A stretch of 64,000 nt of DNA from NCBI RefSeq assembly GCF_030316855.1, contig NZ_JASZYR010000010.1, positions 146,107-210,106 on the forward strand, written 5' to 3'. The DNA is from Variovorax sp. J22P240 (lineage in GTDB: Bacteria > Pseudomonadota > Gammaproteobacteria > Burkholderiales > Burkholderiaceae_C). The position numbers were made by a program, and so were the translations under genes. Shown one piece after another: positions 7,681-15,047 of this stretch (the stretch's first letter is position 1; the number at the start of each line of letters is the position of its first letter). The notes under the pieces are model-generated. The model worked only from the letters and a program-made list of their open reading frames with translations, did no database searches and was not told where the DNA came from.

Positions 7681-9378
7681 TCACTTGGCCGTGCCGAGCG
7701 CAGGGATCTGCGTGATCGTGTTGGTCGGCGGGCCTGCAAAGGTGCTCTTGAAGCCGCCGATCGACAGCATGTCGATCTCGAGCAGGAAGGGACCGTCGGT
7801 GGACAGCGCCTGGTCCAGGCGCGCCGGCAGGTCGTCCAGGCTCTGCACGCGGGCGTGCGGCAGCGCGATCGACTTGCACAGCAGGTCGTAGTCGGGCGTG
7901 TGCAGTTCGGCGTAGCAGCGACGGCCGCCGTACTGCACGTCCTGGATGTTCTTGATGACGCCGTAGCTCTTGTCGTTCATCAGCACGATCACCATGGGGG
8001 CCTTCTCCTGCACCATGCAGGCCAGTTCGCCCAGGTTCAGGATGAAGCCGCCGTCGCCGGCCAGGCAGAAGGTCTTGCGGCTCGAGCCCGTCACCGCGGC
8101 GCCGATGGCCGCACCGATGGCCATGGGCATGCCCTGGCCGATGCCGCCGCCCGTGGCATGCACGCCGGCGCTGGGTTCGAAGATGCGCAGTTCGCGGTTG
8201 CCCCAAGTGCTGTTGGAAACAGTCACGTCGCGCACCCAGTTGAAGTTGCGGCCTGCCACGGACTGGATCTGGCGAACGAGCTCGGCGTAGGGGCCGAGGC
8301 CGTCTCGCAGCGTCGCAACGGCCTGGTCGTGCGCAGCGCGCAGGTCGACCAGCAGCTTCGGATCGGCCTTGTACTTCGCGGCTTCGAGGCGATCGGCCAG
8401 ACCTTCGAGGGCCAGGGCGGAGTCACCGCAGACGAAGGCTTCGGTGGCGTAGCAGCGGCCTTCGGCAGCGGCGTCGGCATCGATGCGGTACAGCGGGCGC
8501 GGGAGCTTCAGTTCGTACTTGAGCGTCTCATTGCCGCGCAGGCGCGAGCCGACCACGAGCATGGCGTCGCAGGTTTGATAGAAGTTCTCGACGGGCTTCT
8601 GGATGTTGTAGGCGCCGAGAGAGCCGGCGTCGTCCTCAGGCACCGTGCCGCGGCCTTGCGTGGTTGTGACCACGCCGAAGCCGAGCTTCTGCAGCCGCTG
8701 GATGGCCGCGCGGGCATGGCGCGCGCCGCCGCCGACCCACAGCAGAGGGCGTTTGGCCTTGGCCAAGTCTGCGGCCAGCGCATCGAGGCCGGCCTTCGAG
8801 GGCACGGCACGCTCGATGGGCAGCGGTGAGAGGTCGGCCGGCATCGTGACGAGCGCCGACTGGATGTCGATCGGGATCTCGACGCTCACGGGGCCGGTGG
8901 GCGCGGTCATCGCCACCTGCACCGCGCGCTTGAGCGTGCCGAGCACGTTCTCGACGCTGCGCACACGGAACGCGGCCTTGGAGATGGCCTTGAGCATCGT
9001 GAGTTGGTCCGGTGCCTCGTGGATGTACGACATGCCCTTGTCGATGTAGGGGGTCTCGATCTGGCCCGTGATGTGCAGCAGCGGCGCGCCGGCGGTCAGC
9101 GCCTCGACCATGCTGCCGGCGATGTTGCCCGCGGCCGGGCCGGTGCTGGTCACGCACACGCCCAGGCTCGCGGTGGAACGTGCATAGGCGTCCGCCATGT
9201 TGCCCGCGCCAGCCTCGCCCCGCGCCGAGATGAAGCGGATGGCGCCGCGCTGCGCGAACGCATCGAGGATCGGCATGTTGTGGATCGAGATGACGCCGAA
9301 CGCAGCCTTGACGCCGCATTGTTCGAGGAAGGCCGCGACGACTGCGCCGACGGTCACGGTGTTGTTGGGGTTATGCAT
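7681..9378 (-). CDS. ThDP-dependent enzyme, benzoylformate-decarboxylase/acetolactate-synthase-like
   Basis: This 565-aa protein has three ThDP domains. The cofactor-activating Glu is in SARGEAGAGNMADAY near residue 50, and the GDG...N ThDP/Mg2+ motif (GDGGFILNLGEL to MNDKSYG) is near residues 440-470. The start at 9378 overlaps the end of the upstream SDR gene by 8 bp, which suggests translational coupling. A GGAGG lies about 11 bases before it. A longer start at 9414 is less likely. Members decarboxylate 2-keto acids to aldehydes or condense them. With the adjacent AspDH-like and aldehyde dehydrogenase genes, a keto acid to aldehyde to acid route is plausible. Confidence 0.85.
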   Translation of the reverse strand: MHNPNNTVTVGAVVAAFLEQCGVKAAFGVISIHNMPILDAFAQRGAIRFISARGEAGAGNMADAYARSTASLGVCVTSTGPAAGNIAGSMVEALTAGAPLLHITGQIETPYIDKGMSYIHEAPDQLTMLKAISKAAFRVRSVENVLGTLKRAVQVAMTAPTGPVSVEIPIDIQSALVTMPADLSPLPIERAVPSKAGLDALAADLAKAKRPLLWVGGGARHARAAIQRLQKLGFGVVTTTQGRGTVPEDDAGSLGAYNIQKPVENFYQTCDAMLVVGSRLRGNETLKYELKLPRPLYRIDADAAAEGRCYATEAFVCGDSALALEGLADRLEAAKYKADPKLLVDLRAAHDQAVATLRDGLGPYAELVRQIQSVAGRNFNWVRDVTVSNSTWGNRELRIFEPSAGVHATGGGIGQGMPMAIGAAIGAAVTGSSRKTFCLAGDGGFILNLGELACMVQEKAPMVIVLMNDKSYGVIKNIQDVQYGGRRCYAELHTPDYDLLCKSIALPHARVQSLDDLPARLDQALSTDGPFLLEIDMLSIGGFKSTFAGPPTNTITQIPALGTAK

Positions 9379-10216
9379 GGCGGGAATGGCCTCCGGAGAT
9401 ATCGATGTGGGCACCCGTCGTGTAGGAAGCGAGGGGCGAAGCGAGAAAGAGAATCGCGCGAGCGGCTTCGATCGGAAGTCCCAGGCGACCCAGCGGAATG
9501 TGTTTGCTCTGCGCGAGCTGGCTGCTCCATGCGGCCCAGTCGAGCTCGGTCTGCTCGCGAGCCTCGAAGCGGCGGCGCCACTGGCCCGACTCGACCAGGC
9601 CGATCAGGATGCCGTTGACGCGCACCCCCTGCTGGGCGAACTCGGTGGCCATCGAGCGCACCAGGTTGAGCAGGCCGGCCCGTGCAGCCGAGGTCGCGAC
9701 CATGTGCGGTTCGGGCTGGCGCGCGAGCAGCGAATTGGCGCAGACGATGGAAGCATCGCCGAGCACGACGCGCTGCGCCGCGAGCTGCGGCAGGAAGGCG
9801 CGCGTTGGGTTGATGACCGAGAAGAATTTCAGGTTCAGTTCTTCGGTCCAGGCAGCGTCTTCTGTGTTGGCGAAAGTGGAGACGCGCCCCTGCCCCGCGT
9901 TGTTGATCAGCATCGAGGCCGGGCCCAGCGCGGCCTCGCTCTCGGCGGCGAAGCTTTGCACCGAGGCCGCGTCGAGCACGTCGCAGGTCCGCGCGAAGAG
10001 CTTGGCCTGAGGGCGGTCTACGCGCAGAGCGGCCACGGCGCGATCGAGCCGCTCCGCATTGCGGCCGCACAGTGCCACGGCGGCGCCGCAGTCCAGCAGC
10101 GCCTCGACCGTTGCAAGCCCGATGCCGGAAGAGCCGCCGGTCACGACGGCCACGCGGCCAGCCAGCGCATCGGCGGCGAAGAAGGAAGGAGAAAGGGTCG
10201 GCGTCGTCATGTTCAT
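9371..10216 (-). CDS. SDR-family protein lacking the catalytic Tyr and Lys
   Basis: This 281-aa protein has the SDR nucleotide-binding TGGSSGIG near residue 32 and the NNAG structural motif. Where the active-site Tyr-x-x-x-Lys should follow the SIVCANS strand, it reads HMVATSAARAG, with no Tyr and no Lys. The C-terminal GRLGLPIEAARAILFLAS region is normal for classical SDRs. It may bind cofactor or substrate without reductase activity, or use different residues. Start codons at 10216 and 10210 are both possible. It lies 14 bp after the IclR gene, and its 3' end overlaps the ThDP gene. The fold is sure; activity is doubtful. Confidence 0.85.
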   Translation of the reverse strand: MNMTTPTLSPSFFAADALAGRVAVVTGGSSGIGLATVEALLDCGAAVALCGRNAERLDRAVAALRVDRPQAKLFARTCDVLDAASVQSFAAESEAALGPASMLINNAGQGRVSTFANTEDAAWTEELNLKFFSVINPTRAFLPQLAAQRVVLGDASIVCANSLLARQPEPHMVATSAARAGLLNLVRSMATEFAQQGVRVNGILIGLVESGQWRRRFEAREQTELDWAAWSSQLAQSKHIPLGRLGLPIEAARAILFLASPLASYTTGAHIDISGGHSRHA

Positions 10217-10230
10217 GATGCCCGCGGGGC

Positions 10231-11070
10231 TCAGGCGCGTTGACCGCTTCGCAGCGGAACGACCTTCGCCGAGGGCGAATAGTTCAGGAGGCCCGAGATG
10301 GCATCGGCGGTGTCGCGCACGCGCTGCACCATTTCCTCCATGCGGGCTTCGTCGATGTGGCCGGACGTGATGGTGGCGCCCAGTGCGGCCACGATGTGTC
10401 CGCTGTGATCGCGCACGGGTGCGGCGATGGTGGAGATGTTCGATTCGAAGAAGCCTTCGCCCAACACATAGCCACGCGTGCGGTCGGCCTGGACCATGTC
10501 GAACAGTTCGTTGACCGTCTTGGGCGTGCTCGGTGAAAAGGTTTCGAGCTTGTCTTCGGGGTAGAGCGCACGCAGCTGCGTCAGCGTCAAGTCTTCGAGC
10601 AGGATGCGACCGAGGACCGTGGCATGCGCGGGCAGGCGGGTGCCCACGGTGACCGAGCTGGCAAAGGGCGTCGGCGGCGCGACCTTCGCGACGTAGACGA
10701 TCGAGCGGCCATCGCGCACCACCAGGTTGCAGGGCGTGCGCAGCTCTTCGCACAGGCGCTGCAGCAGCGGTGTGCCGAGCTGGGTGAGTTCCAGCGAGGC
10801 CAGGTATTCGAAGCCGAGGCGCAGCACCGCCAAGCCAAGGCGATAGTCGCGGCCGCCTTCGGCCTTCTCGAGGAAGCCCATGTTCTCGAGCGTCGTCAGC
10901 AGACGGAATACCGTCGAGCGCGGCAGGTCGAAGCGGCGCGCGAGTTCCGGCGCGGAGAGCGAGCGGTTCTCGCGGCTGAATTCGCAGAGAACGCGCAGCC
11001 CTCGTTCGAGTGCAGGGACGTTGTAGCGGTCCGTCCCCTCCTCCATCGCATCATTGCCGGTCGTGTTCAT
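10231..11070 (-). CDS. IclR-family transcriptional regulator
   Basis: This 279-aa protein has an N-terminal winged helix at about residues 18-80 (VPALERGLRVL, then LARRFDLPRSTVFRLL) and the IclR effector-binding domain after it. The latter has landmarks such as TRLPAHATVLGRILL and the closing region with AAPVRDHSGHIVAALG. GGAG five bases before the ATG at 11070 supports the start. IclR proteins often control aromatic catabolic operons in response to a pathway compound. Unusually, it lies in the middle of the operon rather than divergent from it. The dyads upstream of the first gene (14429-14446 and 14497-14521) are candidate binding sites for this protein, which is inference. Confidence 0.93.
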   Translation of the reverse strand: MNTTGNDAMEEGTDRYNVPALERGLRVLCEFSRENRSLSAPELARRFDLPRSTVFRLLTTLENMGFLEKAEGGRDYRLGLAVLRLGFEYLASLELTQLGTPLLQRLCEELRTPCNLVVRDGRSIVYVAKVAPPTPFASSVTVGTRLPAHATVLGRILLEDLTLTQLRALYPEDKLETFSPSTPKTVNELFDMVQADRTRGYVLGEGFFESNISTIAAPVRDHSGHIVAALGATITSGHIDEARMEEMVQRVRDTADAISGLLNYSPSAKVVPLRSGQRA

Positions 11071-11102
11071 AGGTCTCCGATTGAGTAGTTCTGGACGTGT
11101 GT

Positions 11103-11975
11103 TCAGGCAGACAGCGCATCGCGCAGGATCGCGGCGACGGCGGCAGGCTGCTCCACATAGCTCGCGTGGCCTGCGCCTTCGATCAGTTCGAGCGATACGC
11201 CGCACTTCTGCGCGACCTCGGCACAGCCGGCCGGGGACGTGACCACGTCGAGGGCGCCGCAGGCCACGCGCACGGGCATCGCAGGCGGCAGGTCGGCCAG
11301 CAGGTCGCCGCCGCACAGCAGTTCGACGGCCTGGCGGTAGCCGGCATCGTTGAGGCGAGACATGTTCCAGCGCACCCATTGGCGTGCCAGTTCGCTCGCG
11401 TTGTCGGACAGCAGGCGCCCCGAGCGCTTCGCGGCCATGCCGACGATGCCGAACTGGGCCAGTGTGCCCATGCGTTCCCCATGGACGCGCTCACGGGCGT
11501 CGGCGCGACCGGGTGTGCCATAACCTGCCGCGGGGCTGATCAGCACGAGCCGCCGGATGCGCGCAGCGAGCGCCGAGCCCGCACGCGCCGCCGAAGCGGC
11601 GGTGAGCGCCCCGAGCGAATGCCCGACCAGCACGCAGGATTCGATCTCCAGTGCATCGAGCAGGCCGTGCAGGCGCGCGGCGTAGTCGGCCGCGGTCGGC
11701 ACTGCGGGCGCGACGGGCGTGGACTCGCCATAGCCCGGCGCGTCCCACGCAATCAGCCGCGCACGTGGCGCGAGCAGCGATGCCGTGTCCAGCCACGATG
11801 CCGCGCCGGAGCCGATGCCATGCAGGCACACCAGCGCCGGGCCTGTGCCGCATTCGCGCACGGACACCACCGCGCCGTCGCCCACCGGCACGCGACGCGC
11901 CGGAAAGCGCGCATCGAGCCGGTTCAGCTCGGAAGGCGGCGGAGACAGGGCATCGATCACGGCGGTGTCGCTCAT
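11103..11975 (-). CDS. Alpha/beta hydrolase
   Basis: This 290-aa alpha/beta-fold protein has its nucleophile Ser in GHSLGAL (about residue 117). The acid is in CGALDVVTSP and the His in GAGHASYVEQP near the C terminus. The oxyanion region reads CLHGIGSG. In aromatic pathways such enzymes hydrolyse meta-cleavage products or lactones and esters, which would fit the ring-cleavage genes here. The start at 11975 was chosen over an upstream ATG because the 29 extra codons overlap the cupin gene and are not hydrolase-like. It lies 8 bp after the cupin gene and 32 bp before the IclR gene. Confidence 0.88.
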   Translation of the reverse strand: MSDTAVIDALSPPPSELNRLDARFPARRVPVGDGAVVSVRECGTGPALVCLHGIGSGAASWLDTASLLAPRARLIAWDAPGYGESTPVAPAVPTAADYAARLHGLLDALEIESCVLVGHSLGALTAASAARAGSALAARIRRLVLISPAAGYGTPGRADARERVHGERMGTLAQFGIVGMAAKRSGRLLSDNASELARQWVRWNMSRLNDAGYRQAVELLCGGDLLADLPPAMPVRVACGALDVVTSPAGCAEVAQKCGVSLELIEGAGHASYVEQPAAVAAILRDALSA

Positions 11976-11983
11976 GTCAGGGC

Positions 11984-12529
11984 TCAGCGCTTGATTTTTG
12001 CGAGGGGGTGATCGGCCGGGTACGTCGGCGTGACCGGCTTCTTCGCACCGAGCATCACGCACATCAGCGCGTCTTCATCGCCGATGTTGATTTCTTCGCG
12101 GTACACGCCGGGCGGCACCGAGATCAGGTCGCGGTCGGTCATGATGGTTTCGAAGCGCTCGCCGTCCTTCTCGAGGACGACCTTGAGCTTGCCGCGGATC
12201 AGGAAGAACACTTCCTCCACGTCCGTGTGCAGGTGCGGCGGGCCTTCGTGGCCGGCGGGGATCACCATCGTTGAGAAGGTGAAGTTCTCGGCCGGCACGG
12301 TGTTGACGTCCTTCGCGACGCCGGTGCCGCCGGTGCCGACATAGCGCATCTGGGCGCGGCGGAACTTGGGGTCGAAGTCGGCCTGGAACTTCAGCGCGTC
12401 CCAGTCGTACTTGCGGGTCGAATAGCGCGCGATGCGGGTGTTCATCCACGCTTCGAGGCTGGCGCCTTCGGGACGCTCCCAGGTCGGGGCAGTGCCGTCG
12501 ATGTTCTGTTGTTCGGACAAATCGCTCAT
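11984..12529 (-). CDS. Cupin-domain protein, possible metal-dependent dioxygenase or isomerase
   Basis: This 181-aa protein has a single cupin. The first metal motif is present as GPPHLHTDVEEVFFLIRG, with two His and a Glu at the standard spacing. The second half reads DLISVPPGVYREEIN, where the usual second-motif His is not obvious. The ATG at 12529 is preceded by GGAG at 7 bases. About 60 residues precede the barrel and have no motif that I recognise. It could be a metal-bound ring-cleavage enzyme or an isomerase in the pathway, or a sensor-like barrel. It lies 25 bp after the upstream SDR gene. Confidence 0.8.
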   Translation of the reverse strand: MSDLSEQQNIDGTAPTWERPEGASLEAWMNTRIARYSTRKYDWDALKFQADFDPKFRRAQMRYVGTGGTGVAKDVNTVPAENFTFSTMVIPAGHEGPPHLHTDVEEVFFLIRGKLKVVLEKDGERFETIMTDRDLISVPPGVYREEINIGDEDALMCVMLGAKKPVTPTYPADHPLAKIKR

Positions 12530-12554
12530 CGGGAAACTCCTTGGTCGAGAAAAA

Positions 12555-13370
12555 TCAATGCATCACAAAGCCGCCATTGACGGCGAGCAGCTGGCCGGTC
12601 ATGAAACGCGACAGGCCGGACAAGGCGAACAGGACTGCGCCGCAGACGTCGACCGCCTGCTGTTCGCGCGGGAGGGACCGGCCTTCCAGGTACTTCTGGT
12701 GCCGCGCCATGGGCACGTATTCAGTCGCCTCCACGAGCGTGAGGCCGGGCGCCACGGCGTTGACCGTGATGCCGTCGCCGCCCCACTCGCGCGACAGCGA
12801 ACGCGTCATCGAGATGACGGCACCCTTGCTCGATGCGTAGGCCAGCAGGTTCGGAGCGCCCCACAGAGCGGTGTCGGACGCGAGGTTGACGATCGCGCCG
12901 CGACCGCTCTCTGCCAGTGCGGGTTGGCAGGCGCGGCTCATGAGCCAGGTGCCGCGCACGTTGACGTCCATCACGCGGTCCCACATGTCGATCTCGAGTG
13001 CGTGGGCGTCGCGACCGCCCGAGTTGGTGATAGCCGCGTTGTTGACCAGGCCGTCCAGTCCGCCGAGCAGCTTGACCGCGTCGGCAGCGCCCTCGGCGAT
13101 CGAGGCCGGATCGCTCAGGTCGACAGTGAGCGCATGCGCCGTGAAGCCATCCTCGCGCAAGGCCTGCGCCTCGACCTGCGCGAGGTCGGTGAGGATGTCG
13201 GCAAGCACCACGCTGGCGCCGGCCTTCGCGATGCACTTGGCAAAGGCGAGCCCGAGACCGCGCGCGGCGCCGGTCACCAGCACGCGGCGGCCTGCCAGCA
13301 GGTTCGAAGGCAGTTCGTCGAGCAGCGCTTGCAGGGTGGCGGGATCGGCGGTGGTATTCACTTGGGTCAT
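12555..13370 (-). CDS. Short-chain dehydrogenase/reductase, classical and complete
   Basis: This 271-aa SDR has the cofactor motif TGAARGLG near residue 34, NNAA near residue 110, the catalytic Ser in IVNLASDTAL and the intact active-site motif YASSK. Acidic residues after the second strand (VVLADIL) favour NAD(H) over NADP(H). It lies 4 bp after the first Bug receptor gene, so the two are surely cotranscribed. It may oxidise an alcohol or a cis-dihydrodiol formed by the Rieske oxygenase. The contrast with the degenerate SDR at 9371-10216 is notable. The substrate is not known. Confidence 0.9.
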   Translation of the reverse strand: MTQVNTTADPATLQALLDELPSNLLAGRRVLVTGAARGLGLAFAKCIAKAGASVVLADILTDLAQVEAQALREDGFTAHALTVDLSDPASIAEGAADAVKLLGGLDGLVNNAAITNSGGRDAHALEIDMWDRVMDVNVRGTWLMSRACQPALAESGRGAIVNLASDTALWGAPNLLAYASSKGAVISMTRSLSREWGGDGITVNAVAPGLTLVEATEYVPMARHQKYLEGRSLPREQQAVDVCGAVLFALSGLSRFMTGQLLAVNGGFVMH

Positions 13371-13374
13371 GAGA

Positions 13375-14364
13375 TCAGTCCGCCTGGATGCCCAGTTCCT
13401 TGATGATCCGCCCGAAGCGCTCGAAATCAGCGGCATTGGTCTTGGCCAGCGTCTCGGGGGTGCCACCCAGCGGCAGCGCGCCAAGGACGGCCATCCTGGA
13501 GGCGACGTCCGGCATCTTGAGGATCTCGTTGAAGTGGCCGTTCAGCGTCTTCACGACGTCGGCAGGCATGCCCTTGGGCCCGAACAGGCCGTGCCAGGCG
13601 GTGACTTCGATGTCCTTGTAGCCCAGTTCCTGAAAGGTCGGCACGTTGGGCGCGAGCGGCGAACGCTGATGGTCCGCCACCGCGAGCACGACCATCTTGC
13701 CGTTCGGGAGGTAAGGCGCGACCGGGCCCAGCGTGATGTAGGTCAAGGGCACATGGCCGCCGAGCACGTCGTTGACGGCCGGCGCCACGCCGCGATACGG
13801 CACGTGGCGAATGTTCAGACCGGCCGACTTGTTGACCATCTCGCCGAGGATGTGCATCGGCGAGCCGCTGCCGGGGCTGGCATAAGAAAGGGGCTGGGCC
13901 TTGGCGGCAGCCGGCAGGTCCTTGAAGCTCTTGATACCGGAGGCGGTGCTGGCCACCAGGGCCAGCGGCAGGGTGCCCGTCTGGATGATGGGCGTGAAGC
14001 CGTTGAGCACGTCGTAGCTCGACGAGCCGTTGGTCTTCAGGACGAGTTGCGCAATGGAGAACGTGCTGGGCGCCAGGAGCAACGTGTAGCCGTCCGCAGG
14101 CGCCTTGGCCACAAAGCTGCTGCCGATGACGCCGCTGGCGCCCGGCCGGTTGTCGACCACCACCGGCTGGCCGATGCGCGTGGACAGCTTTTCGGCAAAG
14201 AGGCGCGCAAGCGCGTCGGTGTCGCCGCCGGCCGGGTAGGCCACAACCAATGTGACGGGCTTGCTCGGAAAGCCCTGGGCCCAGACTGGAGCGGCTGCAC
14301 TTGCGGCTGCGATCGAGAGAGCGAGAGCCAGGGCCTGGCGACGTGTCTGCTTCATCATGGTCAT
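13375..14364 (-). CDS. Bug/TctC-family periplasmic substrate receptor, first gene of the catabolic string
   Basis: This 329-aa protein begins with a signal peptide with charged MKQTRRQALALAL followed by an Ala-rich core ending APVWAQ. Bug landmarks follow: VVAYPAGGDTDALARLF, VVDNRPGASGVIG, ASPGSGSPMH and HVPYRGVAPAVNDVLGG. It should bind an organic acid in the periplasm. ATGs at 14364, 14358 and 14355 are all possible and none has a strong ribosome site. The mature protein is the same in each case. It is the promoter-proximal gene of the 14-kb string and is transcribed away from the small exported protein gene at 14552. Confidence 0.92.
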   Translation of the reverse strand: MTMMKQTRRQALALALSIAAASAAAPVWAQGFPSKPVTLVVAYPAGGDTDALARLFAEKLSTRIGQPVVVDNRPGASGVIGSSFVAKAPADGYTLLLAPSTFSIAQLVLKTNGSSSYDVLNGFTPIIQTGTLPLALVASTASGIKSFKDLPAAAKAQPLSYASPGSGSPMHILGEMVNKSAGLNIRHVPYRGVAPAVNDVLGGHVPLTYITLGPVAPYLPNGKMVVLAVADHQRSPLAPNVPTFQELGYKDIEVTAWHGLFGPKGMPADVVKTLNGHFNEILKMPDVASRMAVLGALPLGGTPETLAKTNAADFERFGRIIKELGIQAD

Positions 14365-14428
14365 TGCGATCCGTGGAGTGGTGAACGCTGACAGACCGCA
14401 CTGGAGCTCTGGTCTGTTCGCTTCGGTT

Positions 14429-14446
14429 TGTTTCACTAATTAAACA
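14429..14446. promoter_or_regulatory. Inverted repeat TGTTT-N8-AAACA, candidate operator
   Basis: Two 5-base arms, TGTTT and AAACA, are separated by 8 bases in an AT-richer stretch 65-82 bp upstream of the first catabolic gene. The spacing would suit a dimeric winged-helix regulator such as the IclR protein encoded in this operon. No clear -35/-10 pair could be fixed around it. Confidence 0.4.
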
Positions 14447-14496
14447 GCGGTTTATCAATGGAACGATGAAGCGAGAATAATGCGGAAACCCTTCAG

Positions 14497-14521
14497 AAAG
14501 ATAGGTATAAACCCTATCTTT
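14497..14521. promoter_or_regulatory. Perfect 9-bp inverted repeat, candidate operator
   Basis: The arms AAAGATAGG and CCTATCTTT are perfect complements around the 7-base centre TATAAAC. The dyad sits between the divergent genes starting at 14364 and 14552, about 30 bp before the latter. It could be an operator or an RNA hairpin. It lacks a following T-run on either strand that would make it a terminator. Confidence 0.5.
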
Positions 14522-14551
14522 TACGTCCGCTTACCTGGCGACGATGGGCGC

Positions 14552-14911
14552 ATGAACCACCTCGCGCCCGCCCTCGCCTTCGCCGCAGCGATGGCCGTCC
14601 CTCTGCTGCACGCTGCCACGCTCGACACGCGCACCTACACGGTGGAGATCACGCCCCTGTGCGGCGAGCGGGTGACGGACTGCGAGCAGTTCGCCTACGC
14701 CGACACGCACAAGCGCACGGGCAGCCAACTCAACATGGTGGGCAAGCCCGGGCAGCGGCCGTGCCCGCCCGGCAATGCTCCCTGCAATCCAATGGGCTGG
14801 CAGTTCTACGATGGCAACACCAGCTACTTCGTCGGGCAGGACGGCTGGCTGATCGTCACGAAGGGCAGCAAGACGACCCTGCGCGAACAGGGCGCGTGGC
14901 GCGAGCGCTAG
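14552..14911 (+). CDS. Small exported protein of unknown function
   Basis: This 119-aa protein has a signal peptide of about 20 residues (hydrophobic core rich in Ala, ending HAATLD). The mature part carries four Cys in two close pairs (CGERVTDC and CPPGNAPC), which suggests two disulfides in the periplasm. I do not recognise a domain. The start at 14552 is chosen because the signal peptide begins there. An in-frame ATG at 14480 would add 24 residues and overlap the inverted repeat. It is divergent from the catabolic string and followed by a 136-bp gap before the transporter gene. Confidence 0.6.
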   Translation: MNHLAPALAFAAAMAVPLLHAATLDTRTYTVEITPLCGERVTDCEQFAYADTHKRTGSQLNMVGKPGQRPCPPGNAPCNPMGWQFYDGNTSYFVGQDGWLIVTKGSKTTLREQGAWRER

Positions 14912-15036
14912 CCCTCACCGCCTGAGCAGCGCCTGACTCCCGGGGGCAGGACATACCCCGAGCGAGATGACGGCTGTTCGACAGGTTGCCTCCCTACGAT
15001 GAATGGACCGCACCGACACCGGCGCGTCCACCCCTC

Positions 15037-15041
15037 AGGAG
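15037..15041 (+). promoter_or_regulatory. Ribosome binding site fixing the MHS transporter start
   Basis: AGGAG lies six bases before the ATG at 15048. It supports that start over an in-frame ATG at 15003. Confidence 0.6.
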
Positions 15042-15047
15042 ACACCC

